A stretch of DNA of 60,601 bases, taken from NCBI GenBank assembly GCA_016201695.1, contig JACQCK010000015.1, positions 1-60,601 of the forward strand. Direction: 5' to 3'. The notes under the pieces were generated by a model. The model was not told the DNA's origin. It saw only the letters and a program-made list of their open reading frames with translations, and did not search any database. The position numbers and the translations under genes were made by a program. The stretch comes from Candidatus Roizmanbacteria bacterium. GTDB taxonomy: Bacteria; Patescibacteriota; Microgenomatia; UBA1406; GWC2-37-13. Shown here piece by piece: positions 11,480 through 19,004 of this stretch; the first letter of the stretch is position 1; every line of letters starts with the position of its first letter.

Positions 11480-12130
11480 ATGGTTGATTTAGTGAACGGA
11501 ATTTTGCTGAATTTTTTTCGGAAACTGTCGATTTACCTGCCGAATTTCTTTGGCGGACTACTCATTCTTTTAATCGGCCTGGTTCTGGCCAGTATTTTAA
11601 AGCGCATCCTTATTTCCATTTTTTCTTTTTTTAAGCTGGAATTGCTTTTGCAGAAAACCAAACTGATGAATAATGTTGAAGTCGCCCTGTGGGAAGAAGT
11701 CTTCGCCGAGATACTCAAATGGACGGTAGTGATCCTCTTTTTAATCCCGACTTTGGAGGTATGGCAGCTTTCGCGCGCGACTCTGGTCCTAAACCAGTTT
11801 CTGTTTTACCTGCCGAACGTCATTGTCGCCGTCATCATTGGTTTTGTCGGACTCTTGACTGCCAATTTGGTGTCCGACCTCGTCCGTCATAGTATCCATA
11901 GTTTGGGTTCGACTTTTGCTCAGACGCTTTCGGTTTTTGCCAAAGCCACGATCGTTTTTTTTACGATTCTTATCGTTATGAATCAGCTCGGAGTCGCCCA
12001 GGATCTGGTCCGTATTTTGTTTACCGGGATTGTGGCGATGATTTCTTTAGCCGGCGGCTTGGCGTTTGGACTCGGCGGTAAGGAGATGGCGACTGAATTG
12101 TTGAAGGAACTTAGACGGAAATTAAAATAA
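11480..12130 (+). CDS. MscS-like small membrane protein
   Basis: 216 residues with several hydrophobic segments, the first about residues 20-42. The C-terminal part (GLAFGLGGKEMATELL) matches the conserved TM-helix module of mechanosensitive-channel-like proteins, but the cytoplasmic vestibule of true MscS is missing. It may be a channel subunit or an uncharacterised membrane protein. The start at 11480 is chosen because a very strong Shine-Dalgarno sequence (GGGGAGGTGA) lies five bases upstream. An in-frame ATG at 11450 would sit before that site and overlap yraN. Confidence 0.75.
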   Translation: MVDLVNGILLNFFRKLSIYLPNFFGGLLILLIGLVLASILKRILISIFSFFKLELLLQKTKLMNNVEVALWEEVFAEILKWTVVILFLIPTLEVWQLSRATLVLNQFLFYLPNVIVAVIIGFVGLLTANLVSDLVRHSIHSLGSTFAQTLSVFAKATIVFFTILIVMNQLGVAQDLVRILFTGIVAMISLAGGLAFGLGGKEMATELLKELRRKLK

Positions 12131-12242
12131 CTGTTGCAGTTCCTTTAGGCGATGCCCTTTTATTAAGGGGTATCTTAAATTGACATTCGCTAATTTTCTC
12201 CGGCCGAAGATACGGATGCTAGATTTCAACACCCCCTTCTGT

Positions 12243-12248
12243 TACAAT
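12243..12248 (+). promoter_or_regulatory. -10 box of the tRNA-Glu gene
   Basis: TACAAT on the plus strand lies 11 bases before the tRNA. The -35 region is weak (TAGATT at 17 bases upstream). A TTGACA further upstream (12180-12185) is too far to pair with it. Confidence 0.4.
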
Positions 12249-12259
12249 ACTTTGCAACC

Positions 12260-12333
12260 GGCCCCTTCGTCTAGCGGCCTAGGACATCTGGTTTTCAGCC
12301 AGAGAATCTGGGGTTCGAATCCCCAAGGGGTCA
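12260..12333 (+). tRNA. tRNA-Glu (anticodon TTC)
   Basis: A 74-base cloverleaf with acceptor GGCCCCT/AGGGGTC and anticodon stem TCTGG/CCAGA around loop TTTTCAG, giving anticodon TTC. The T arm is TGGGG/CCCCA with loop TTCGAAT. The discriminator A is followed by CCA (12334-12336), the only tRNA here with CCA in the DNA. It sits at the left edge of the accessory island, a typical position for integration, but I found no second copy of its 3' end on the far side. Confidence 0.95.
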
Positions 12334-12499
12334 CCAAAAAAGAAATCGAGTCGGAAGTGGGGCAGCGCTGGCGGCGCCTTTACACTGAGCTTGACGAATG
12401 TGCTCACCCGCCGCGCCTCCGAAACTGTCGGCTCGAACATTCCGCTAAAAGCGGAAAAAGAAAAACGCAAAAATTTTAAAGAACTGTTTTCCTATCTAA

Positions 12500-12736
12500 C
12501 TAAGTTAACCAACCTTCTTTTTGGCATTCTTTGAGAATACTTTGATAACGTGTTAATCCAGAATATCTTCTCAATCCATCAAATATCTCTTTTAACATGC
12601 CTTCATAGTGGAGTACTCCAGACTTTCCGATAGTTCCTTTTATCCAATTCAGGTTTCTTTTTCCATCCAGAAAAGCTTCAAGAGACCCTCTTACATAGCG
12701 CATAACGGTTATCTCTATTGATTTGACTTTTACCAT
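12500..12736 (-). CDS. Hypothetical protein, 78 residues
   Basis: No family recognised. It is a small basic protein with probable mixed alpha/beta content (MVKVKSIEITVMRYVRG at the start, then a helical C-terminal half ending ECQKEGWLT). It is the first island gene after tRNA-Glu. A TATAAT lies 11 bases before the ATG on the minus strand, just after an imperfect palindrome around ATCCCCATAGGGG that could be an operator. Base composition is more AT-rich than the core genes. Probably a real gene because of the promoter, but unsupported by homology. Confidence 0.55.
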   Translation of the reverse strand: MVKVKSIEITVMRYVRGSLEAFLDGKRNLNWIKGTIGKSGVLHYEGMLKEIFDGLRRYSGLTRYQSILKECQKEGWLT

Positions 12737-12922
12737 ATTAAATTTTAATTATACCCCTATGGGGATAACCCCATATAACCATATAACCAATCTTTCAAAG
12801 TTTTGTCAATAAGGGGAAATCCGTTGAAAAAAACGAGCAGTTTTTAAATAATCCCAGTGTAGACTTGTGGTGAGTTAAATCGAACCACGACGACAAATCA
12901 CAATGTTTCATTTCTTAGTAAA

Positions 12923-13813
12923 TCATCTGCCAAAACTATTCTTAATGCTTTTAATATTTAGTTTTTTACATTCAGCCCCTTGTCCCGGATAAGCTCTAAA
13001 TCCGATCATTCCATACCGGTTTCTAAAATCAATTTTCGGGATAATGCCCTTGCTGGTTGTTTCCTCTGAAGTTCCCTGCACCCCTGCTTCTATGTGGTTT
13101 ATATCTAAGTGTGTCGGTAAATACCACTCAAACACTTTATTCCCAGAAATATAAAAATATACCCTTATATTATCCACTCGTAATCTAACTTTTTGAAATT
13201 GCAGTAGATCAAAGTTACCTACAAACGTTTCCTGTATAAACTCCCAAGCTCCTTGACTTCGAACATGAGGTTTAATATAAATTTGATTTTCATTACCTCT
13301 CAAGAAGATCTCTAACATAAAATAATTTTCTAAATCTTTAGCTCTAAAAATTATACCCATGTTTCTTTGAGGAGAGTTTTCTAGAAACTTCATCTCAAAA
13401 TTCATGATAAAATCTTTCCAAACATATTTTTCAAGTAAGCAGCCCGCTCTCGAAGAATAAATTACTATCCTACTAGGATCAGAAAGAGCATAAGATTGTC
13501 CATTAAATATCCATTCTTTTTGCCAATTATTGCTATCAAAAATATAACTTTTTCTTATACGTCTAAATTCTGCAATCTTGCTAACCCCTTTTTTCATTAA
13601 GTGAAAGATTACAAGCCACACCAAAAATTTAATAATGCCTATAGATAAAGGAAAATACTGTGTAAATATCGAATAAAATTGTTTTAACTGCGAGATAAAA
13701 TTTAATAACCAAAATGCAAAAATTGTAAAAATAAACGAGAATGATAACAACCCTAATTCCAAAGATTGTAATAATCTATGTCTTAATATAAGTAGGAACT
13801 CACGAGCATTCAT
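12923..13813 (-). CDS. Membrane-anchored protein with a concanavalin-like beta-sandwich domain
   Basis: 296 residues. Two hydrophobic segments lie near residues 18-40 and 52-74. From about residue 110 the sequence looks like a laminin-G/3-keto-disaccharide-hydrolase (DUF1080) type beta sandwich: MNFEMKFLE, MGIIFRAKD, YFMLEIF, KVRLRVDN and the closing strand YGMIGFRAYPG. Such domains usually bind sugars, and there is no clear catalytic set. The ATG overlaps the stop of the upstream gene by four bases (ATGA type), so the pair is translationally coupled. The gene is AT-rich, like the rest of this island half. The fold assignment is inference. Confidence 0.6.
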   Translation of the reverse strand: MNAREFLLILRHRLLQSLELGLLSFSFIFTIFAFWLLNFISQLKQFYSIFTQYFPLSIGIIKFLVWLVIFHLMKKGVSKIAEFRRIRKSYIFDSNNWQKEWIFNGQSYALSDPSRIVIYSSRAGCLLEKYVWKDFIMNFEMKFLENSPQRNMGIIFRAKDLENYFMLEIFLRGNENQIYIKPHVRSQGAWEFIQETFVGNFDLLQFQKVRLRVDNIRVYFYISGNKVFEWYLPTHLDINHIEAGVQGTSEETTSKGIIPKIDFRNRYGMIGFRAYPGQGAECKKLNIKSIKNSFGR

Positions 13814-14055
13814 TTTACTTCTTTAATATTGTCAATTACCTTCCATACTTCAATTCCAGGAGTTTTCAATAAAGCTGCTAATTCACCATCTACTTGATCT
13901 ACCTTTTCTATTTTTATCTTCGTCAAATATCGTTTACATTCATAATCTTCAAAATCTATATAAAAATGAGCCGTCTTTCGATCATTTTGAAAATCAAGCT
14001 CGTATTCATCATTAGTAACAAATCTTTGACCATGTATTCGTAATATTTCACCCAA
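13810..14055 (-). CDS. Hypothetical protein, 81 residues
   Basis: No family recognised. It is a small acidic protein predicted mostly beta (GEILRIHGQRFVTNDEYELDF) with a helical end. Its stop overlaps the start of the membrane-anchored beta-sandwich gene by four bases, and it begins nine bases after the preceding gene, so it belongs to the same AT-rich operon. A partner or cytoplasmic adaptor for the membrane protein is possible but unproven. Confidence 0.6.
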   Translation of the reverse strand: MGEILRIHGQRFVTNDEYELDFQNDRKTAHFYIDFEDYECKRYLTKIKIEKVDQVDGELAALLKTPGIEVWKVIDNIKEVK

Positions 14056-14064
14056 CTCTCTTGT

Positions 14065-14517
14065 TCATTGATTAGGGGGAAGTACGTAGGATGGATTTAT
14101 AGCTTCTAAAAAATAACCTCTAACATCCTCTCTTACCGAAGGTATTACATTTATTGCCATACCTTTGCCAATATTTATTAACTGCAAAGTATGAACGGAA
14201 CCCTTTTCTATAGCCTCATCTCGTAACTTATTTGTCTTTTCTTTAGTCGAAATTATAAATGTTCCCATCGCTTGAACAACTGGTGTTTTATCAAAGAAGC
14301 CAGTCCTATAAGTTAAAAATAAAGCAATAAAAGCAATAAAAGCCGTAACGATTGTACCTATAGCAGTTAGGCTGTCAGCGCTGACAAATGAAAAACTACT
14401 GAAAATTTGAAGTCGAGTGACGAAAAGAAAATCTATAATCCTTAGTCCCAGTATCAATGAAACGCTAGGCCATACTAAAATCCTTACAATATTTAAAACA
14501 AAGTTTTTAATATTCAT
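14065..14517 (-). CDS. Hypothetical membrane protein, 150 residues
   Basis: No family recognised. Two hydrophobic stretches (about residues 8-30 and 48-68) are followed by a soluble region of about 80 residues. The ATG lies one base after the TAA that closes a leftover methyltransferase-like tail in another frame (14519-14587). This placement suggests the gene was once immediately downstream of a methyltransferase gene. AT-rich, in the same operon as the two genes that follow. Confidence 0.6.
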   Translation of the reverse strand: MNIKNFVLNIVRILVWPSVSLILGLRIIDFLFVTRLQIFSSFSFVSADSLTAIGTIVTAFIAFIALFLTYRTGFFDKTPVVQAMGTFIISTKEKTNKLRDEAIEKGSVHTLQLINIGKGMAINVIPSVREDVRGYFLEAINPSYVLPPNQ

Positions 14518-14518
14518 A

Positions 14519-14587
14519 TTAGTTTTTTTCTACTGTTTCTATTTCCTCCGGTGTAAGACCATAAAGTTTATAAGGTAGTTGGTTGAT
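14519..14587 (-). pseudogene. Remnant of a DNA methyltransferase C-terminus
   Basis: A 22-codon stretch ending in TAA reads INQLPYKLYGLTPEEIETVE plus two residues. The block (K/E)LYGLTPEEI.xVE is a common C-terminal tail of type II/IIG adenine methyltransferases. TAA and TGA stops lie directly upstream in this frame, and the rest of the enzyme is absent. This is read directly from the sequence; the link to methyltransferases is by recall of the motif. Confidence 0.5.
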
Positions 14588-14617
14588 TCATTACCCATAA
14601 ATTCTGCATGTCCATTT

Positions 14618-15244
14618 CTATAGTATGTTGTTTTGGCATAGTTCTGTTAGTAGTATTTTAGAACCTACGTTGCTAAGAAATTTAATAAGTTTGTAAGAAT
14701 TACCGTCTGTTTTTAATTGTTGACTGATCTTTTTTGTCTTTAGGCCAATATCTTTTAATTCTTTTATTTCTACTGGTTGAAGATTTTCGTCAGCTTCAGG
14801 AATCACTATTAGTCCAGCTTCACCAGGTTGAGTTTTCTGAAGTAATTTATTTACGTAATTTACTAACTCTTGTTCAAAATTTTGTTTTATGTTTTTCCCA
14901 AACCGTTTTAGTTGAAATCCCCAGCCCGTCTTAGGGTTTGAGGATACATTGCCTTTGACAAGAATAAAATCGAGAGGTGTATCCTGCTTTCTTCTGTTTT
15001 CAATAATATCTTTAACGTGATCTATGTTCATTGGATCAAGCTTAGGGTTTGTTTTATTCAATTCTTCTTTGAGCTCAAAGGCAACGCAATATGGACTTTT
15101 ACTTTTGGAGTTTTTTTCGTAGAGTCCTTTAATCCATATGCTGATTGCCAATTCATAATCTTTTGAATTATGACCATGGCCATAAAGTTTCAGATATTCA
15201 ATAATTGGGGTTTCTTCAAAATAAATTACTGGGAATTTAGTCAT
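14618..15244 (-). CDS. Hypothetical protein, possible PD-(D/E)xK-like nuclease
   Basis: 208 residues from the ATG at 15244. The track start seven residues earlier overlaps the upstream relic, and MTKFPVIYFEE with GGAGGG 14 bases upstream is preferred. The central part has PLDFILVKGN followed about 13 residues later by WGFQLKRFG. This resembles the Asp ... Gln/Glu-x-Lys core of restriction-like nucleases, but it is a weak motif match. It lies between two methyltransferase-tail relics and downstream of the GHKL ATPase, which makes a restriction role plausible. AT-rich. Confidence 0.5.
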   Translation of the reverse strand: MTKFPVIYFEETPIIEYLKLYGHGHNSKDYELAISIWIKGLYEKNSKSKSPYCVAFELKEELNKTNPKLDPMNIDHVKDIIENRRKQDTPLDFILVKGNVSSNPKTGWGFQLKRFGKNIKQNFEQELVNYVNKLLQKTQPGEAGLIVIPEADENLQPVEIKELKDIGLKTKKISQQLKTDGNSYKLIKFLSNVGSKILLTELCQNNIL

Positions 15245-15248
15245 TATT

Positions 15249-15317
15249 TTATATTCCCTCCACAATTGCTATTTCTTCCGGCGTCAAACTGTAGAGTTTT
15301 ATCCTATGCTTCCACAG
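15249..15317 (-). pseudogene. Second remnant of a DNA methyltransferase C-terminus
   Basis: A short frame reads LWKHRIKLYSLTPEEIAIVE and two more residues, then TAA. The KLY.LTPEEIxxVE block matches the relic at 14519-14587. It overlaps the stop of the 15304 gene in another frame and ends just before the start of the 14618-15244 gene. No methyltransferase catalytic motif (NPPY or similar) is found nearby. Confidence 0.5.
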
Positions 15318-15828
15318 ATACTAATCCTTTAAGCCACTTTTTTTGTAGAGTAAATAATATAAAAGGCAAACATTTTCCTAATTGCGTGAGTGCCATATTG
15401 ACTGATTCTCTTTTGTATGAATGGTCACCGCAGAAGTTTTTATCTACTACGAGCGCAGATATATAAATTGCCTGCAAAAACTGATCCTTCATTTCTTTAG
15501 TCTTCCGTTCTGACATTACTCCCTGTAACTGTAAATATTCCTTAAAATTAGAGAAATCTTCATTCATGTTAACCTCCTTCAGGATGTAATGGCTGTTTTG
15601 TTGGTCCCTCTCTACTGAAAGCTCACACACGTCTTCTTCGCTATAGCCTAGTTCACTCCATTTTTCTTTTGTGTATATATTAGGCTTAGGTAGCGCTAAC
15701 TGATTTGTTTTAGGTGGGGGAGGTGGAGGTGATATGACAGTTCTTTTCGTAATGGGGAGTGCATACTGTACCTGAAATTCTTGGATAAGGGGTTTGTCAT
15801 AGGGTCGGGTTAAAGTCATTTTCAGCAT
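15304..15828 (-). CDS. C-terminal continuation of the GHKL ATPase (separated by a stop)
   Basis: 174 residues in exactly the same frame as the GHKL ATPase upstream. Only one TAA (15889-15891) and 20 further sense codons (NGRLTLKILPPQ...) separate them. The peptide across the gap is coding-like, and a proline run (SPPPPPPK) follows near residue 35. No catalytic motif is visible, and the last 80 residues look helical. It may be translated from the ATG at 15828 or be dead sequence. I recognise no family. Confidence 0.55.
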   Translation of the reverse strand: MLKMTLTRPYDKPLIQEFQVQYALPITKRTVISPPPPPPKTNQLALPKPNIYTKEKWSELGYSEEDVCELSVERDQQNSHYILKEVNMNEDFSNFKEYLQLQGVMSERKTKEMKDQFLQAIYISALVVDKNFCGDHSYKRESVNMALTQLGKCLPFILFTLQKKWLKGLVSVEA

Positions 15829-15888
15829 ATCAGAATCTTTGGGTTGTTTATTTTGAGGAGGTAAAATTTTAAGGGTTAATCTGCCATT

Positions 15889-17628
15889 TTATAATTTATA
15901 AGACCCAACCTCGCCATTAAAGTCAAAAAGTAATTCGCCCCTATCTTTTTCTCTGTAAAGGTAGTCATTTTGGGCGTCTGTTTCTAAAACAACTCGCACA
16001 TAAGAATTTATAGGAATACTTTTATAACCGTTACTTTTTATTTCATGATCATTAATCTTGAGAAAAGTGGGAAAAATTTTACCTTCATACTCTTTTTCTA
16101 CAGGACCACCTCTGGAAGATAAATCAGATATCCTAAGAGGTCCGGTCAGCAATTTTTTTAACATTGGATCCAATTGATAAAGGTCGTTTATAAAAGTTTC
16201 AAAATCTTTGGTCTTTTCTATACTCTCAGCTATAACTTCGCTTCTTCTTGTGAGATTAATGTCCTTCAATGCTTCAAAATCCTTTAATTCCTTACGCAGT
16301 GTTTCCTCTACTGCAATTCTATGTCTGTTTTCTCTTAAAGCGTCTCTTGTGGGAGGGAAAACATCATCAAAATCTACAGAAGGTGTGTTAGTGCAGTCAA
16401 TATAGATTGCAATATCCTTTGCAATATATTCAAGACCTAAATCGTCTCTAATAAACTGTCTGGAAAGTTCACCATGCGACTGTCCGTTTCTTATAAAAGA
16501 AACTGCCTCTTCATTGGTTGCTAGCCGTTCACTTTCAATATAACTTTTCTTACCATCTCTTCTCCTAGCAATATAAATGTCGATATCTACATAACCTAGT
16601 TTTGGAAGAAGTACTTTCTGGATCTGTAATGTCCCCTTTCCTTCGAGCTCATCCTTATTCTTTTTTAAACGGTTTAAATTCCCTTCAACTTCCTTACCTG
16701 GTCCGACATTACCTTTAACTTGTGCGTCTAAAATACGAAAAGGTAATGCAGGACTGGATAAATATCTATTAAAGATTCTAAACAAATCTCGGTCTACATC
16801 TGAAGAGTTTGCAAGATCGTAGTTATAGAGTTTAACTATAGTTCCATGGATAAAGCTTCGGATATCAACCCCCTCATATTTTATACTTTCCCTTAATAAA
16901 ACTTCTAAATCTTTTTCCGAGAAGAAGTAAATCTCGCCGTTGTTAGTTATATATTCATACCATGCATGTTTAGTCTGTATATCCTTGGATCTATTCTTTC
17001 TTACTAAAGTCCATCCCCATAATCCATCAGAGCCATCTTGAAAGGCTCTAGAGATAATTAGTTGATATTTATTATCGCCTGAGTTAGGTAAAACACCAAA
17101 ACTCCCGGTACCAAAACGACCATGTACAAAATAGGTTTTTGCTTTATTTCCTCCAAATTTCAAAAAAGTATTTTTAAAATTTTCAGGGCTCTGTCCCTCT
17201 CCTTTGTCAAAAATATAAAAATTTGCATGCTTTTCTTCCAAATTTTCAGCAACAACATATATCAAAGAGGCCAATCGATCACGTTTATCTTCTGAAAGAC
17301 TACTTAAGTCGCCATCCTCAATATTAAAAAATAGCTCTAAAGCTTCTTTTATCGTCCTTGGGGCTTGTTTAGACTCAGGGTCTTTCTGTCTTTCTTTACA
17401 CTCCTTGATTAATACTGCATCAATTGCATTAGTTATCTTTTCGATTAAAGCTCTTTCTGGATTTCTGCCTTGTGCTTCAACCAATCCGAAGTTATCTTGC
17501 CTACCATCAATAGGTAACCAATTCCCTTGTTCAAAAACAGAAGGGTTTGTTCTAATAATTTTTGTTACTTCATCCTCATCTTGTGCTTGAAGCAACTGAA
17601 TACAAAGAGGTTTACTTGGACTATCCAT
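15889..17628 (-). CDS. GHKL (HSP90/MORC-like) ATPase, defence-associated type, interrupted at its C-terminus
   Basis: 579 residues to the in-frame TAA, about 774 if the stop is ignored. The Bergerat ATP-binding fold is clear: LIEKITNAIDAV (Glu63, Asn67, Asp70), DKGEG (141-145) and the lid GRFGTGSFGVL (170-180). The later region is rich in beta strands and ends LFDFNGEVGSYKL. Stand-alone ATPases of this kind occur with restriction-modification and phage-defence nucleases, where they may act as molecular clamps. Its ATG overlaps the stop of the small upstream gene (TAATG). It is not MutL, GyrB or HtpG, because the domain downstream of the ATP site does not match them. Confidence 0.75.
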   Translation of the reverse strand: MDSPSKPLCIQLLQAQDEDEVTKIIRTNPSVFEQGNWLPIDGRQDNFGLVEAQGRNPERALIEKITNAIDAVLIKECKERQKDPESKQAPRTIKEALELFFNIEDGDLSSLSEDKRDRLASLIYVVAENLEEKHANFYIFDKGEGQSPENFKNTFLKFGGNKAKTYFVHGRFGTGSFGVLPNSGDNKYQLIISRAFQDGSDGLWGWTLVRKNRSKDIQTKHAWYEYITNNGEIYFFSEKDLEVLLRESIKYEGVDIRSFIHGTIVKLYNYDLANSSDVDRDLFRIFNRYLSSPALPFRILDAQVKGNVGPGKEVEGNLNRLKKNKDELEGKGTLQIQKVLLPKLGYVDIDIYIARRRDGKKSYIESERLATNEEAVSFIRNGQSHGELSRQFIRDDLGLEYIAKDIAIYIDCTNTPSVDFDDVFPPTRDALRENRHRIAVEETLRKELKDFEALKDINLTRRSEVIAESIEKTKDFETFINDLYQLDPMLKKLLTGPLRISDLSSRGGPVEKEYEGKIFPTFLKINDHEIKSNGYKSIPINSYVRVVLETDAQNDYLYREKDRGELLFDFNGEVGSYKL

Positions 17629-17843
17629 TAAAGTTTAAACTCTTTCTTCCGTTTCCCGGTAAAACGAGCTTTTATGATCCGGAGTTGTGAATCAATTGCG
17701 TAGAAGATTTTATTTATATCTTCTTCGGAGTATTCATAATTAGCTTTATTGGAAAGGTTACCGAGGATGCGAAGTTTCTCTAACACGACATTAGTCCGAT
17801 AAGTTGCAAGTCTTACAAATTTTTCTTTACGTGTTTCTGACAT
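17628..17843 (-). CDS. Small helical protein, first gene of the GHKL operon
   Basis: 71 residues, basic and predicted helical, from MSETRKEKFVRLATYRTN. A longer frame to 17900 would include the promoter itself, so the internal ATG is chosen. Its stop TAA shares one base with the ATG of the ATPase gene, so the two are tightly coupled. Similar small proteins often accompany restriction-type ATPases, but I cannot name the family. The operon promoter lies 29 bases upstream. Confidence 0.65.
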   Translation of the reverse strand: MSETRKEKFVRLATYRTNVVLEKLRILGNLSNKANYEYSEEDINKIFYAIDSQLRIIKARFTGKRKKEFKL

Positions 17844-17871
17844 TTTTTTAATTCTTTCTAAAAACGAGCCT

Positions 17872-17900
17872 ATTAAAACATAAACTCTCAAGCTTGTCAA
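17872..17900 (-). promoter_or_regulatory. Promoter of the GHKL/defence operon (TTGACA-N17-TTTAAT)
   Basis: On the minus strand TTGACA (17895-17900) and TTTAAT (17872-17877) are spaced by 17 bases. The predicted start is about 20 bases before the ATG at 17843. It drives a co-directional series of genes from 17843 down to at least 12923, since gaps are small and several genes overlap. Confidence 0.7.
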
Positions 17901-18564
17901 TAGCTAATATTAGGATATGCTTATTTAATATGAAAATTTTGCTTTTTTGGATCCTGCAGAAAAGCGGATTACCCCCGCAACGGCAGGCGATACATATACA
18001 GATAAAGATTACCAGAGACTGTACCAACTCCATCGAAGACAAAGATATTAGCGAGGCTCCCCCTAGGGAGCCCTCTCGCCCAAAAGCGGGGGTGCCGCTT
18101 CCTTTCAATCGGGAGGGTGGGTTGATAGGAATTAGTACAACCTCTGTCCTAAAAGTATCTTGTGTTTTACTTATCCGCGAAAGCGGACTATAATTTGAGC
18201 GTAGCGAAAATTTCAAGCTTTGCTTATAATAATAAAAATCGCGCGCACTTGTCTTTCTGTCTTAGCAAAAAATACATAGAGCGAGGCCAAAGGCCGAGCG
18301 TACAAATAGTGCGGCGGCTGGGTGCGGTCAGCCGCCGCTACCTTTGAAATGCGTTCGAATTTTGTTAAAAACGTTCACCCAGCTGAGCTGGGTGATTAGC
18401 CCGCTCATCGGGCTCACTCACTTCATCTTAGTATACGTATACTTACTTTCGCCAAACGTTCACCCAGCTGAAATGTTAATTTACTGTTAACTTAAATCCG
18501 TATTAGTTTTTGTAGCATATAGTCCGTTGATTTTAGTAATTGTAAGCTGTAGATTTTTAGGATA
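17901..18564. other. Structured intergenic region with several hairpins and a direct repeat
   Basis: About 660 bases without a convincing gene, between divergent transcription units. It holds five perfect or near-perfect stem-loops: GGCTCCC/GGGAGCC at 18055-18072, a 10-bp stem at 18311-18338, CACCCAGC/GCTGGGTG at 18376-18394, AGCCCG/CGGGCT at 18398-18414 and a 14-base palindrome AGTATACGTATACT at 18430-18443. AACGTTCACCCAGCTGA occurs twice (18370-18386 and 18455-18471). The track frames here look non-coding. It may hold a small RNA, operators or remnants of mobile DNA. Confidence 0.6.
18370..18471. repeat. 17-base direct repeat flanking hairpins
   Basis: AACGTTCACCCAGCTGA is present at 18370-18386 and again at 18455-18471. 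The first copy is extended into a hairpin by its own reverse complement; the second is not. A 14-base palindrome lies between them. Confidence 0.65.
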
Positions 18565-18843
18565 ATGTATTTTGTTTATATCCTCTTTTCAACTAAAGAT
18601 AAGTTGCTTTATACCGGATTTACCACCGACTTAAGATCTAGACTTAAGTCACATGCAGACGGTTTTGTAAAATCGACCCAACACCGAAGGCCGTTAAAAC
18701 TAATTTACTATGAGGCATATGCTGATGAGCTAGACGCGAGACGAAGAGAAATGTATTTAAAAGGAGGAAATGGCAAGTCTCAGCTTAGAATTCAATTAGT
18801 CGAAATATTTAAACAATTACAATATCGATGCTACGCTTTATAA
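18565..18843 (+). CDS. GIY-YIG domain endonuclease, small (YhbQ-like)
   Basis: 92 residues. A single GIY-YIG nuclease domain: FVYILFSTKDKLLYTGFTTDLRSRLKSH, with the two-part YIL/YTG core and catalytic Arg, then the conserved LIYYEAYADELDARRREMYLKG block with the metal-binding Glu. Such mini-proteins are very common in CPR genomes and of unknown use; repair or a mobile origin has been suggested. It is a single gene downstream of the structured intergenic region, without an obvious operon. The ATG is close to a weak -10 (TAGGAT). Confidence 0.88.
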   Translation: MYFVYILFSTKDKLLYTGFTTDLRSRLKSHADGFVKSTQHRRPLKLIYYEAYADELDARRREMYLKGGNGKSQLRIQLVEIFKQLQYRCYAL

Positions 18844-19004
18844 GCCCGCCGAACCATTCTTAAAATGACAACAAAGATTAGAATAATCCGACGGCTGATT
18901 TTTCCCGGGGTCGTGAGATCTTGTTCTGTGACCGATTACATCATTCTCCTAATAGCCCGGCTAACTGGTAAGTCCCTGTTGAGTAATTAACGGAAAATAA
19001 GATT

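Noticed and set aside
12310-12333. attL/attR pair from the tRNA-Glu 3' end
   Set aside because: I did not find a second copy of the 3' end of tRNA-Glu anywhere to 25200, and no integrase gene is present.
12440-12457. Rho-independent terminator after tRNA-Glu
   Set aside because: TTCCGC/GCGGAA forms a stem, but it is followed by A-rich sequence on the plus strand and not by a T run.
15889-15891. TAA as a sense codon (recoding)
   Set aside because: Two in-frame TAA codons interrupt plausible genes (15889 and 24965), but rplS, ppsA and other core genes end with TAA exactly where their families end, so TAA is a normal stop. Nonsense mutation is simpler.
18311-18471. CRISPR array
   Set aside because: The direct repeat occurs twice only, with unequal surroundings, and there are no regularly spaced units or cas genes.
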